From positions 27,661,149 through 27,725,148 of the forward strand of contig CM061231.1 in NCBI GenBank assembly GCA_030844895.1: DNA of 64,000 bases, given 5' to 3'. Made by a program: the position numbers and the translations under genes. Origin of the DNA: Ambrosia x helenae. Taxonomy: Eukaryota; Streptophyta; Magnoliopsida; Asterales; Asteraceae. Each line of letters opens with the position of its first letter. Within the stretch, counting starts at the first letter, position 1. Below, piece by piece: positions 33,466 through 45,886 of this stretch. Under the pieces are notes generated by a model. It was not told the DNA's origin. It did not search any database and saw only the letters and a list, made by a program, of their open reading frames with translations.

Positions 33466-33603
33466 CAACAACAATAACAACAACAACAACAACAACAACC
33501 TTACCCAGTAAATCCCACACTTAGCAAAGCTAGGAGTAGGGTCTGGGGAGGGTGAGATATAGGCATACCTTACCCCTATCCTTACAGATAGAGAAGCTGC
33601 TTC
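33466..33603 (-). repeat. SINE fragment with (TTG)n tail and 14-bp target duplication
   Basis: Minus-strand retroposon: GGAAGCAGC at its 5' side, a CTCCCCAGACCCTAC block, GGGATTTACTGGGTAAGG and a TTG-repeat tail at the low-coordinate end. CAACGAGTACCATA flanks it at 33452-33465 and 33604-33617. A second copy is at 57468-57612. A TTG tail is characteristic of the TS/Au-type plant SINEs (from memory). It lacks the A/B-box head and so is 5' truncated. Confidence 0.8.
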
Positions 33604-34075
33604 CAACGAGTACCATAGTGATATATAAAAACGGAGAAAAAAACGACCAAATTAACGAGTTTTTTATTATTTTTCCAACGAGTCTATAGTGTTATATAAA
33701 AAACGGAGAAAAAAACAACTATTTATTTGTGGAGTTTTGTTCATACAGGAAAAAAAACACAAAGTGTTCAGGTTATTCATTAAACATGTATAGACAAGTC
33801 ATTAATTATGTTCAAACCAGTAAATATGAAATCTATTTACAACATGTGTTAGCGTTGGAGTTGTACATTATTTAGGTTATGTTTTAATATTAGAGTTATA
33901 CATTGTTTAAGGTTAGACGTTAACATTGGAGATACATTGTTAATTGTTTTAGGTTAGGTGCTACCCGAAGCTTTCCTGCATGTAACTGTAAAGCACATTA
34001 GTATATTTCGTATGTAAAATTGATATGTCATATTAGATTTCTTAACCCCGTGACGCTCCCGGGATATAAATCTAG

Positions 34076-34680
34076 TTACCCATATACTCCTTCCGTCCCA
34101 ATTTAAATGTCATGAGTTTAAAAACACACAGTTTAAGAAATCTTTTGTTTGTATTTGGTAAAATTACAATAATATCCTCAAAAGTGATGATTGTGTTTTG
34201 TCTTTTATGGGCAAAAACTGGAAATTACATTTCTATTTTTGAAAATTGACATTTAAATTGAGACAACCAAAAACGAAAAGAAGAATATTTAAATTGGGAG
34301 GGGGGGGGGGGAGTAAACTGATATGCTCTCCTAAAAAATCTAAAATCACAAAAGCATATCTTGTTGTTAAGTTGTAGTCGGCAGTATGATTTTCTAGGGG
34401 AATGCCCAAGCTAAACTTTGAAGCTAGCGTATGTTCAATTAAGACAATATAGTCTGGCCAAACGGTGACAACGGGGCTCTCAAACTTAGAGAGTGTAATG
34501 ACCGAACACAAAGAAAGTCGCTGATAAATGACGTTAATGGTATTAAGATGGTGTTTGGGATTAAAGTTACAAAACAACTTATTGGCTTTTGGGTTTTGAT
34601 TATTAAACATTTTTAAAAAACAATTTATTGACTTATTTACTTTTTTTGACAGCAACTGAATAAGTATTTCGGACCAAAAG
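34076..34680. other. Unassigned spacer, no gene
   Basis: Holds CCTTCCGTCCCAATTTAAATG (34090 region) and, inverted, CATTTAAATTGAGACAACC near 34250, which look like the two ends of a small Stowaway-type MITE (CTCCGTCCCAA ends). The minus-strand frame here runs into the next SINE and is not a gene. Confidence 0.4.
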
Positions 34681-34696
34681 TGATTTTTTTTTAAAG

Positions 34697-35699
34697 TTTT
34701 TTTTTTTTTTGAACGATCAACTAAAGTATTGTCGGGTACTCTGTACGCGGCCCCCAATGGCCGAAAGGGGCCCAGACGACCTCTAGTCCGTACGGACAGA
34801 GCCTTTCGGCCCACCCGTCTCCTGTTTCAGGGAAAACCCGGCCTACAAACCCGCCCGAAGGCACGACTGTAGTGAACCGGTAAAACCTGGAGGGATCAGG
34901 AGTCGAACCCATGACCACAAGGGTCAAGGGTCTCTCCATCACTTCCCAACCACTTACCCCACCACAAGGGTGGGGGTAGGGCTGTAAACAAACCAAACGT
35001 TCGGGTGAACAGTTCGTAAACCGTTCGGCGGGAAGTTCGTTTGTGTCCGTTTGTTTAATAAATGAACGAACACGAACAAAAATTTTTGTTTGATTAACTA
35101 AGCAAACAAACACGAACAAATGTCTCGTTCGTTTGATTGCGTTCGTGAACGTTCGGCAATGTCTTTGTTTACGTTCGTTTATTTATATCCGTTCATGTAT
35201 GTTTGTTTATGTTCGATCACTAGGTAAAACTTAGGATAATTATGAACTTTTGAATTAGGAATCTCATGTATTCATGCCTATTGCCTAGGTAGTTTTAGAT
35301 AATTATGTCTAAGTTAGTACAATTTGACTTATCGACATCGTTTAGTAGATGTACTTTGTCTAACGGTTAATATTAACATTGTTTTTTTTAGTTAGTTGCA
35401 TATTAAATGTTTGTTTTTGTTTGTTCGTGTTCAAGGCCCGTGTTCACGAACAGTTCGCAAACAACTGAATTTCTTAACAAACAAACACAAACATAAAATT
35501 GTGTTTGTTAATGTGTTCGTGAACGGTTCGTTTGTCCAAGAAACCTTAACAAACAAACACGAACAAAGCCTTGTTTGTGTTTGTTTTGTTCGTTTACAGC
35601 CCTAGGTGGGGGTATCCATTACATGCCTCCCGTGGGAATCAAACCCGGCTTCTCAAAGAGAGAACCAACCCTTTTACCACTAGACACATGAATGATGAG
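34697..35699 (-). repeat. tRNA-derived SINE, split by a hAT element
   Basis: Minus-strand copy of the SINE at 49225-49588: tRNA-like head near 35615-35690 (TCTAGTGGTAAAAGGGTTGG, B box GGTTTGATTCC), body at 34712-34968, and a tail of A (T14 on the plus strand at 34697-34710). Imperfect flanking duplication gatTTTTT..AAAG at 34682-34696 and 35700-35712. A 628-bp hAT element interrupts it at 34977-35604. Confidence 0.85.
34977..35604. mobile_element. Non-autonomous hAT-type element inside the SINE
   Basis: 628 bp with inverted ends TAGGGCTGTAAACAAACC and (reversed) TAGGGCTGTAAACGAAC, flanked by perfect 8-bp duplications GGTGGGGG (34969-34976, 35605-35612). Subterminal regions are filled with GTTCGTTTG/CAAACGAAC repeats; no transposase. 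Removing it restores a SINE like the one at 49225. Confidence 0.9.
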
Positions 35700-35712
35700 G
35701 ATTTTTTAAAAG

Positions 35713-36084
35713 TTAAATAAGCCAAACACCCTCTAAAAAAAAGTTTGCACTTTAAAACTACCACCTAAATTAATTTATTTTTTTAATTCATAAAGCGTTG
35801 TACCAACAAAAAAGGCTTCACATACGCGCTTGACAGAGCATGGAACACACGAATCAATAGAAATAAAGATAAGTGCGTGGTTTCTTTTGGACTTTCCGAC
35901 AAGACCAGTCACCAAACAAGGCGCGTGACGGAATTAGGGTTTAGAATTTTGGTAATTGCGATAATAAACAACCAGCTCTCAGCATCTGAATGACGTGGAT
36001 ATTTTTAATTGGTTGGCTTTCACATACCTTACACGTTCACTGTGTGTGTCTATCTGGTTACCTGTTTTAAATTAAACTAAAGTT
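35713..36084. other. Upstream region of the EMF1-like gene
   Basis: Non-coding. Holds an AGGGTTTAG telo-box-like motif (35937-35945), a GACGTGG motif at 35992-35998 and an ATTGG box near 36009. Function as promoter is inferred from position. Confidence 0.4.
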
Positions 36085-37717
36085 TATATATATATATAAA
36101 ATAAATAAAATAAAAACTTCACTCTTTCTCTCTCTAACACCACACATTGCACAAACCTTCTCTCACTACACTTCTCTCTCCATTTCGTGAAAACCTAAAG
36201 TGGAGACGACTAGGGTTTTCAGGAGATTCGTCCTCCAATTGCTCTCCACAAGCTTTAAATCTGTAAATAAAGTTTAGTTTTTTTAGTTGGGTTTTTGATT
36301 CCTGATCTAATGATTGTTGTTTTAGTGTTTTTGTTCAAGAAATCGGTTCCAGATCTGTTGTGCTTTGGTTTGTCGGTTTATTTGATTTGCTTTTACTTTT
36401 GCTTTTGTTTTTTTATGTTCATCGGTTTAACCTTATGATCTTAGCTCACTCTCTTTGTTATTTTCATTATAAAGTCTGTGCATTTACTAATCTTGACATT
36501 TGATTTTGTTATAGTAGGTTTAATTATTTAATTTAATTAATTTATATCCTTTCTGGGTTGTGAGATGTAACTTCTTTTTTAAGCTGTTTCTTGAATTAAT
36601 TAACTGATGTTAGCAGCCAACCTTATGGTTTAATTGGACTGATATTATTATTATTAACCTAGAATCTTCTTTATGTATGTGTGGGTAAATAAATCTGTGT
36701 AATAGTTGTGAATTTGGGATAAATTTCATGAATTTGAATTGGGTATTCTCGACAACTGTAAAAGTTTTATAATTTTTATTTAATTTATTTTTTAAGTTTT
36801 AAGTGGGAGCGGCTGGGGAAATGGAAACCCTAATTGGTGGGGGGGTTGACTAGCTAGCTTGATGCATTTGGTTACACATGTCGGTGTTTGCTGACTAATA
36901 TTTTGCAGCCATTATCAATGCTTTTCTTGCTGATACATGTTAAACTTTCTAGCTTACTGTTTCTTTCATCCTTTTCACTAATTGACAAAAAAATAAAATA
37001 AATATATAGTTAATTTTTCTAGTTGTGTTCAAACTATGTCTAGTTTTAGTTGTTACTGTTTAGTTTCTGCATTATTGTACTGTTCTAACTTCAGATATGC
37101 ATTATTGTATGATCATGAAATTACAATGAACATGTATGTATAAACTTTTATTCTAGTTTACAACCTTAGTCTAACACAGGTTATGTCAAGACAGTATTTG
37201 GTCTGAAGTCTCTAGTCAAATCATTTCATGAATATATGTGATTATATATAGTCTTAAGTTTATGTGTTAATATTTCATGATTGTACTTTTGTACAATTAA
37301 TGGTTTGGAAATTTTAATGTAAAAGCTAATTAAAGATTATAATTTGGTTTCATTGTCTTGTAGTGTCACTTGGGGACTTGGTGTTGTATACATTTAGTTT
37401 ATTCTATTTGTCTCTTGTTGTTTATGATATATGTGACCATGGTAATTAGATTGAGTTGTAAGCCGCCTGTTTTACTTTGCATTTAACCACGGTTTACTTT
37501 CTGTTACTCATATATCAGCGTTGTTAACATTGCATGCGTGACTCTTTTGTTTACTTCTGATTTGGTTGGCTAATCTCCTTGTGGTGAAATTTTGCGTGCT
37601 TGTTTTGTCGAGCTTAATCCGTCTGTAGTCTTATATAATGTTTTAGTTACTACGCTTTTTCTTGAGGGATTAATTATAAATTAATCACACTCATGTTCTC
37701 TTGTCACAGTGCATGAT
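36085..37717 (+). promoter_or_regulatory. EMF1-like core promoter, 5' UTR and long leader intron
   Basis: TATA-like run TATATATATATAAA at about 36085-36100 is followed by a CT-rich leader (36119-36180), as at many plant transcription starts. A 5' UTR exon probably ends at CTTTAAATCT, with donor GTAAAT at about 36261. The acceptor is TTGTCACAG at 37709, giving a leader intron of about 1.45 kb. The intron contains a telo-box AAACCCTAA at 36825-36833, a motif linked to Polycomb targeting in Arabidopsis. Exact start and donor are inferred. Confidence 0.6.
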
Positions 37718-40700
37718 ATGTTAAACATGAATGGCAATGATGAAAGGGGCATTGTCCCAGTGTTAAACTCCGGGCACTCAACCGTTAAGATTGATTCGTT
37801 ATGTATCAAACTTGGCATTACGAAGGAGAAGGATGATGATGGCCCAAAGTGTAGGCATTTTTCTATACGGTAAGCTTTACTCTTTTAGTCCCATTGCATG
37901 TTATGAGGCATGTTGTTAGTTGAATATTGTTGATCATTTGATAATTAGATCATCTTTGCTGTTGCATATACATAGTTTAAGTGCACAAGATTGGAATGAG
38001 TATTCTTGTTTTAGCAACAAAGAAGATTCAATGCAAATACTACTATACTAGCATAAGTAGATGCTAGAAATTAAATGCACTAACAAACACTAGAAATTAA
38101 GTACTATTAAGCACTATGTTATATCTTTAGAAATCTTGATTGAAATGTTTTTTTTTTTTTTTGGTTTCTTTTGTGTTGTATACTTTTATCTATTGTAGAT
38201 TAATGACAGTTTCTTACCACCCGTCTATTATCGATCGCTCTCATTTTGCTGTTATTTTTTTTCTCAGGATTTATTTAAATGGGTTTTGGCTTAATTAATC
38301 TTATCTCAATGAACTGTCTATGGACTGTATTTTTTAATTAGCATTTATATATAATTTCATCTTACTGCTTCTTGTAAGAATTACTGTCATGTTCGCCTGA
38401 GGCTGAGATACAAAAAAAAAAAAAAACCCAATTTCTTGTTTATGGTTATAATTTGACAGTAACATAAGTACTTACCCTCATTTTACCTTGTTTGACCATC
38501 TTTATCTTGGTCAACTCAGAGGTTATGTTGCTGGAATGCGTGAAGAAGGCAACTTGCTACCCTTTGCTGAAGAACTCCCCCCTATGGACATCCCGAACTT
38601 TAGATATTGGCTTTGTCAAAGGTGTTTGCAGAATAACGAGACTGCAAATGCTTCAAACGAGACCACAATAATCTCTGTGTGCGATAACTGTGTGTTCCCT
38701 CCTGCAAGGTCAAGCCCTCCACAAAATTTCAATGCAGTAACAGTGCTTCCTTTAGGTGAGGGCACTTCAGGTACGTAATTACATATGAACGAGTCATAAC
38801 TATTAAAGATTTTAAATAAAATACGTTTTTTTACCGAACATAACTAATGCTCCTTCATCTATCCATCAGGCCTTAAACCGGTTGATAGTATGAACGATGA
38901 TGAAATCGTTCTTGCTGCTTTAGGAGCTGATGCAAGTCAAACTTCTCAAGATATCCCTGATAAAGTCAAAATTTCGCAAGACCCAAGTAAAGGTTGTACC
39001 ATTGACACTGCTGCTGGTAAAAAAGAGAGTGATGGATTGGAAGATCATGAAAATCCCCAAAAAACAAGCATAGTCAACGAGACCATAAGTCAACCATCCG
39101 AATCGGGTGAACAGAATGATAATAACCAAAATGGACTTCCAAGACGAAAGGCTCGAAAAGTGCGTTTATTGAAGGAATTACTTTGCGGAAATACTGAAAT
39201 CCAGCAACATAAAAGGGAAAACTCATCTCCACTAATGGCACCTTCTTCCCAGATTAAAAGGAAAACGCTGCATGACCATGATCATAACTATCAGCATCAT
39301 AAAAAGATGAAAACTTTCAAGGGGAATACAGCTGCAAAAACCAGTGAGGTGGAACATCCTCGAAGTCAAGAAGCTCGTGAATTTGGGGAAAATTTAAAAA
39401 AATATGAGTGGAATAAACACGGGACTCAAAAGAATTCCATTCTTGGTAAGGTTAACAGTGATGCGGTGACAGCTTGGCGATCGATATTTAGTGATGTCCG
39501 AAGATCAGACAAGCAGCTTCCACCTACATGCGGTACGTCTAAAAGCAGAGGAACAGACCCCTACCCTAACCTCATGAATCCACCAAAGTCAGACAAAAAG
39601 GTCAACTCTGTAAAGAAGATAACAAGCTATCCGATTAAAAGTAACTTTTTTGTAGAGGATTCAAGGAGGATGAAGGATAATAATCGGTCACATGCAGAGT
39701 TAGAGCTTGATCTTTCTCTAAATTATGATGCACAATCCCACATTCGATCTCTGAATCAACCTCCCAGCCAAGATTATAACAGAAATTCCAGTTTTTTCTT
39801 ATTAGGGGAATCAAGTAATTTTCCACAGCGGCTTCCGCTGCCATCAGATCCAAAGTCAATGCTTCATGAAAAACAGCTCTATACACACCTTCCATATGGG
39901 CATCAGAAATTGGTAATATCAGCATTTAATTTTTTTTCGTTTAGTTCTTACAATAAATAATATGCTGTGTTATATTGTTAAGTATTTGTTATTTATGTAT
40001 AGGATTTTTCTGATCCATACAAGAGGAACATTGGAGTTAAACGGCGTATTGATCATCAAAGACAAGACAACATGCTTTCAGTTGGGAGATCAGATGAACA
40101 TGAAATTATCGAACTTTTGGCTAAAAACCAATACGAGAGGAACTTAAGTGAAGCTAACAATGGGATAGTATCGGGTTTTCATAGACTTAATATGAATGAA
40201 GGATATAAATCATCACATCCTGAATATCTCACCATGTCTTCAATTCCCACAAGTGATAATGCAGGTCCCATGAGAAATCCAGCTGGCAGCTTATTTCATC
40301 AAGATCAGGTTTCTTCCTTTATCATGAATCAGACGAAACCTTTAAATGGCGTTTGGATATCTGATTCTAGATCTCAGAGACATTATGATTCACATTATCA
40401 TTATGCATCTAATGGAAATATTAGAATACCCAGACCCATCTCTATAATGCCCCCGACAAGCAGGCGCATGAAGCTTTTAACAAATACAACAATGTTGGAA
40501 ATCAGAATGAAGCAGCTTGCATGCAATTTGGTCACACGTATGCAGCGTACTCGGAAAAAGACAAGGGGAAAAACATGATGGATTTGGATTTGAATCTTGT
40601 GGCGCCAAACGTTGTTGAAGAACATAACAATTTGGAACCATTAGAAGTAAATCCAAACCGTGTTTGTTCATTTGATTCTTCTTCATATTCAAACGAAGCC

Positions 40701-41286
40701 ATACCCGCAATGCAATTGTTAAGCCTAATGGATGCAGGGAAGTCAAGTCAACCGTTCACTCTGACCCCTCAACCATTTATAACAAAGCCGAAACCAAAAC
40801 CAAAACCAAAAACCGGTTTCTATTTGTTATAGTCATTGCAGCTCAACCGTGCATGAAAAAACAAACCCGCTGGCAAATCCGATCGGAGGTTCATTTTTTA
40901 GCATGTTTCAAACGGGTCAAAATATTAGGCTGACTTCTAGTCATGGTCAACAAGTTTATCATAAACCATTAGAGGAGAAATCATTAGCTTCAGTAAGCTG
41001 CAGACCAGAGGGTGCTTATGTTTTTCCTCTCCCATGGCATGCAAGCGAAGGTCAAACTAAAGTCGCCAACAGAGCGATTGGACCCAGGTTCGACTCATCA
41101 AGAACTGAGATTTGCACGATTAACCAAAACCCGGCTGATTTTAGCACACCTGGACCAGAAAATGAGTATATGTTAAATGTAGAAGATCTAATATTTAATG
41201 GAGGGTGTTCTTATAACACAAGTTTTACATCAGAGAATGGTTTTGGACCAAAATTTCAAAGAAGGGTCATGAAGCCTACATTTTGA
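37718..41286 (+). CDS. EMF1: EMBRYONIC FLOWER 1-like Polycomb protein (two frameshifts in last exon)
   Basis: A plant-specific nuclear protein that works with Polycomb complexes to repress flowering and seed genes. Exons 37718-37869, 38520-38770, 38870-39912 and 40003-41286, all GT-AG with matching phases. The N-terminus has KIDSLCIKLGI, HFSIRGYVAGMREEG and FRYWLCQRC...VCDNC, the conserved EMF1 start. Later come basic stretches, an LELDLSLN motif (LxLxL, EAR-like), IIELLAKNQYERNL and, near the end, NQNPADFSTPGPENEYML, both EMF1 hallmarks. The last exon changes frame twice: one base seems missing near 40380-40470 and one A extra in the A5 at 40807-40811; the shifts compensate, so the C-terminus stays recognisable. 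Corrected length would be about 909 residues (Arabidopsis about 1,100). Start chosen as the first in-frame ATG after the leader acceptor. Confidence 0.88.
40560..40608 (+). other. Second LxLxL motif in EMF1-like protein, between the two frameshifts
   Basis: The middle frame of the last exon encodes NMMDLDLNLVAPN, an EAR-like LxLxL repression motif. It is only in frame if the upstream frameshift is an error, which is indirect support that it is. Confidence 0.6.
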
Positions 41287-42458
41287 ATCTGTTTGAGTTG
41301 ATATTTTCATCAACAATAAGGAAAAGGAGATGTGATCTTGTCACAATCAAGGTTAGTGATGAGAATAAGTTAGGATATGAGTGCTTGCTTGCTTGTTTAA
41401 CTTAACTAAGTTGTGATTGCCTTCATGGCATGGCAGACTGGTGTGGCCTTTTTTATACTGTAATCTTAAAAAAAAAAAATCATTTGTATATATATTATGT
41501 AATAGTTCATAGAAGAAACTAGTGGCATTTGCAACGCTGGGATTTCAGTTGGTATATGTTCAGTTTGTTACAACACTAATACGATAACGCACTCAGTGTA
41601 GCAAATGAAAGAGAAAAAATGAATATCTATTGCGATTATTTCCAATGAAATTGACGTTGAGAAAAACATAAAAACGAATATATGTACCAATGTTGTTTGA
41701 AATGGTCGGTTCCTCACGCTAAATAACCAAAAAGTAAGTTATATTTGACTTGTCGAATTTGAATAATTTTTTTTATCAAAAAATGATTGATCAAAATTCA
41801 AAACTTAAATAACAAAAAGCTTTGAATCTAAACTTTATAGCATAAAATTTTTACTGCCAATTTATAATAATAAAAACTGAAGCAATCATTAATCTTAACA
41901 TTAATAAGAAAAAACAAAAACCAATCAAACATTCTAGAATAAGTTCTTTGTGGTCAATTAGAACAAAGTTAAGAATAAAACAAGAAAAGAAATTTAAAAA
42001 AAAAAAAACATAAAAGGTACCACTCATGGAAAGATAATGCTGCTTCTTTTCAGGGGTTTTTTTGGGACAATGTGGTTTGAAATAGTTTGTTGTCTACGCT
42101 GGAGTCTGACCTATTATTTTGGGCCCAAAGCAAGTCGAACCAGAACCCAACATCTAATCTAATTGGGTCACTTAAGGATAATTAGACTTGAAGTCGGGGG
42201 TTACTTTTTGGCATCCATCCCGGTGCACAAAATATATAGAAACCAATAAACAGTCTCATGAAATTGATAAACAAAACACAGTAAATTCGATTTGTCCGAA
42301 AATATAGTTGTGTAAGATACAATTCGACTTCCATGGCTACTAGCTAGATATCTAAGTTGCTAATAGAATACAACTCAAAAAAAAAAAAAAAAAATCACAT
42401 AAAACAATAACAGAAACTGCAGTCCAATTTGATGTCATTTAACTACTATCATGTCATC
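41287..42458. other. Intergenic: EMF1 3' UTR and hnRNP 3' UTR, tail to tail
   Basis: The two genes converge. AT-rich with A runs at 41468-41479 and 42375-42393. No repeat borders or further gene recognised. Confidence 0.5.
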
Positions 42459-43531
42459 TCATTTCTTGTATGGATGATACCTCCCACCACCACTGCCATT
42501 GCCACTATCATACCCTTTACTAGCATCATATCCATATCCATACCCATACTCGTCGTATCCACCACCAGCACCACCCCTACCAAATCCTTTACCACCATAA
42601 CCATCACCAACACCACCACCACCTCCTCCACTACCACTTCCATAACCCCTACCTCCACCTCCACCTCCACCGTACCCAGCAGGCCCGCCATAACCACCAT
42701 ACCCAGCACCTGCATACCCAGCACCACCATACATGGGCCCACCAAACCCATACCCATACCCGTATCCACCATAACCACCATAGTAACCAGCAGAACCACC
42801 TCCATAGCCTCCCCCGTAACCGTCATAACCAGCATACCCGCCCCCATAACCATCATACCCTCTATCCGCTTTTCCACCATAATCACTGCCATACCCTGAA
42901 CCCCTACCAAAACCACCACCATATGACTTGGAACCACCACCATGACGTGGCCTGTTGTCGTATGAGAAATCGCCGCCACCTCTTTTTGGTTCAGCCCGCT
43001 TTATCTCCACCTAACACAATTCACATCTTATCAACTTTTCTATTTTTTTTTCAAAATAAAACTAAATTTTGGCAGGCCTTGCACTTCTTTTCTGGTTTTT
43101 AGCAGCCATCTTTAAGTTGGGCACAAAATAGAAGAAACTTATAACTTATTACTGATTTTAGCAACCAGCGTTGTTTTAACTTATTTAGCGCATTGACTGC
43201 TGTGACAGCAGCCACACATGCAAAAAAAATTCTTATGTGAAATAAGCATATACAAGTTTGAAAACATTATCTTCTCTTAAAATTTTAACTCGAATAATTA
43301 TTAAATGTTAGCCAAATGTCAAGACAAGAATTCTATAAAAACCAGCAAAAAATAACCTGCTACCTTGACACGTCATTTGTTACAACAATCGGTAATAAAA
43401 CGCATGATTTCTATAATTAATAGCAAACGTAAACTGGTTTTTGATTCACCCCTAATTTAAGTTGTTTGCTAAATCAGTAAAAATAAGTATCTAGTGTCAA
43501 ATATCATATGCAATAGCATGTAAATATGCAA

Positions 43532-43580
<49 letters not shown>

Positions 43581-45846
43581 TAATAATAAGACACCACGTC
43601 ATAACTTATTTTAAAAAGAGCTATTAGATAACCTTCAAGGCATAAAGGCAGTAATAAAATATAACTTTGTTGCTAAAAATCAGTAATAAAATGCAACATG
43701 GTTATTGTTTCACACCTAACTCAAAGCTGATTGCTGGTATCTAGTAAAAAATGTGAAGTTCTTTTCTATATCGTGCAGTTTGCCCAATTACTCAGCAAAA
43801 ATAAAGGATTAAAAGGTGTAAGAATATTTGGTTTACTCACTTGTTTGCCTCCAAGTTCATGTAGTTGACCATCAGCAAATATCTTATCCACAGCATCCTC
43901 GCTATCAAATGTCACAAAGCCAAAACCTCGTGACCGACCCGTGACATGATCTAGCATTATTTGATGCTCAATTATATCACCATAATTAGAGAAATACTCT
44001 CTTAATTCATCTGCACAATGAAAAAAACAAGCAATATTATTAAAAGAGTCCATAACAATCCATGGAAAATAACATCAATATATGGCATCCTACCTTCCGT
44101 TAAAGTCAATGGTATACCACCAACAAAGATTTTCTTTGTTCTTGATACACTTCTACTGCCCTGTGTATTCTCTCTGGGAACTGTTCTCTTCACTTCGACC
44201 TAATTCAAGAACACATTAAAAAGCATAAAAATTGACTAGCATATACACGTCAAATCAAGGCAGCAATTTTGAACAATTTATCTAAAATAAGTGAAGTTTG
44301 ACTTATATTTTATCTCCAACTGGTCTAATTGGTAAAAATGTTAAATAGGAAACAGGTCTAAACTTAAAAAGGCTGCACAAAGTATATTCAAATGCTTATA
44401 ACTGCCCAGATTGCTACATTCAGATATTAAGTTATTATTAAGAGATCATCACCCCAAGTTTCCAACTTTTCTCACTAAAACCACCCATATATTGAATCTG
44501 TTTCATATGCCACTCAAGTATGTTTCTGTAATCATTTACACCAATCCAACTGAAAAAATGTCATATGGCAAAAATACCCTTAAAACTTGGGAAAAGACAA
44601 ACTTACCTTTGATGGGGTGTCACCATGTTATAGGTTAAAAGCATTGTCTGTATGAAAAAATTTAAAAGCATTTTCGTCATCTGACATGTTTTAATCCGGA
44701 ATCGGAATGAATGAAACAGGATACATATTTGGATGGCCATGAAGAAACAAAGTAAAATATTTCACTAGCCTCGGCATTTTCTTAACCCTTTATTTCAAAA
44801 AATATAGTTTTGTAATATCATATTTAATACACTAATTACTTATGGCATTCCAATGATTAATATATATGTGCCTTCAAGTCAACCCATTTTGACCCGTACT
44901 AATAGTTAGCCCTTTTGACCCCCCAATCAACCTGTCCATTTTAGAACCTCTAATATTATCATAGATGTGTGTCTTACTGGTCTTCCGTCTATGACATGAT
45001 CTTGCTCCAAGACTTTATCGGCATCAGCTTGGTTAGCAAATGTTACAAATCCAAAGCCACGGGGTCGACCAGTAATCTTATCCATCATTATAACAGAATC
45101 TGTTAATTCTCCATAGTTGCTGAAGTAATTGCTAAAAGATTCTGGAAACAATAAACAGTACATAAGACTGGATAATTATGAACAAAAAAACACAGCATAT
45201 AACTGTCACTTATTATGTTCACTGTTGATCATACAGTTTATGTTATAGCCTATCAGGCCCTGTTTTTATAAAAATTACATCATATTATCTATCTAGGTAA
45301 AAACAACCAAAATGAACGAATTGTATGACATTATTGTGTCAAGTAGTCACCAATATCATACCGTTACAAAAGAACTACCCTACTAACCACAGTAAATAAA
45401 ACCGTTAAAAATCTTAAGTGGTGAGACGGGTGAATCTGGCCCTAATTTCATCTTCCTCAACATCACCGACAAATCTACTTGGTCCAATATCATCACATTG
45501 TCTTCACTGTTGAGCATACAGTTCATATTATAGAATATAGTCCCTGCTTTTATAAATTATATCTTGTAATATATATAATTATATATATATATATATGTAA
45601 AAACAACTAAAATAAACCAACTGTATGTCATTAGTAAAATTACTGCTTCAAGAAATCACCATGATCATCATATTCTTACAACAGGAAACTACCCTACTAT
45701 CCACACTAAACCAAGTAAAAAAAACATGTGATGCATTCCTTTGTATCCTTGCTGGAAATTACACATTCGAGCAAATAAACTTTCATTTAACAATTAACAT
45801 ATATACAAAAGTGTGTGTGTGTGTGTGTGTATCACAATCTAACCCA

Positions 45847-45886
<40 letters not shown>

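Larger units (their letters stand above)
32020..34075 (+). mobile_element. Head-to-tail Helitron-like units
   Basis: The outer ends fit a non-autonomous Helitron inserted between A (32019) and T (34076): 5' TCTATCTATATATATAAAAG, 3' CCCGTGACGCTCCCGGG, a short spacer and CTAG (34072-34075). Two further 3'-end-like hairpins lie inside: CCCCGAGACGCTACCGGG near 32696-32713, and CCCTGGGACCCTCCGGG at 33070-33086 followed by CTAG at 33095-33098. Each is followed by a fresh 5'-like region with GACGTGGCGT...TGCCACGTGGC (also at 32055-32104). So there are three units in tandem. No Rep/helicase gene is seen. A SINE sits in the third unit. Confidence 0.65.

Noticed and set aside
34233..34814. 193-codon minus-strand frame as a gene
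   Set aside because: It runs from a SINE body through T runs into a MITE-like spacer; no domain and low-complexity ends.
34721..35119. A frame (MERPLTLVVMGSTP...) also found at 49346-49642, which looks like a conserved protein
   Set aside because: Both copies lie in the body of the same SINE, flanked by target duplications and starting from a tRNA-like head. The conservation is that of the SINE, and the two frames differ at their ends.
38920..39129. Minus-strand frames over EMF1 (also 39635-39925)
   Set aside because: Antisense to a well-supported exon, with no independent features.
42429..42979. Thr/Ser-rich plus-strand frame and Met/Val-rich minus-strand frame
   Set aside because: Shadows of the Gly/Tyr-rich last exon of the hnRNP-like gene in other frames.
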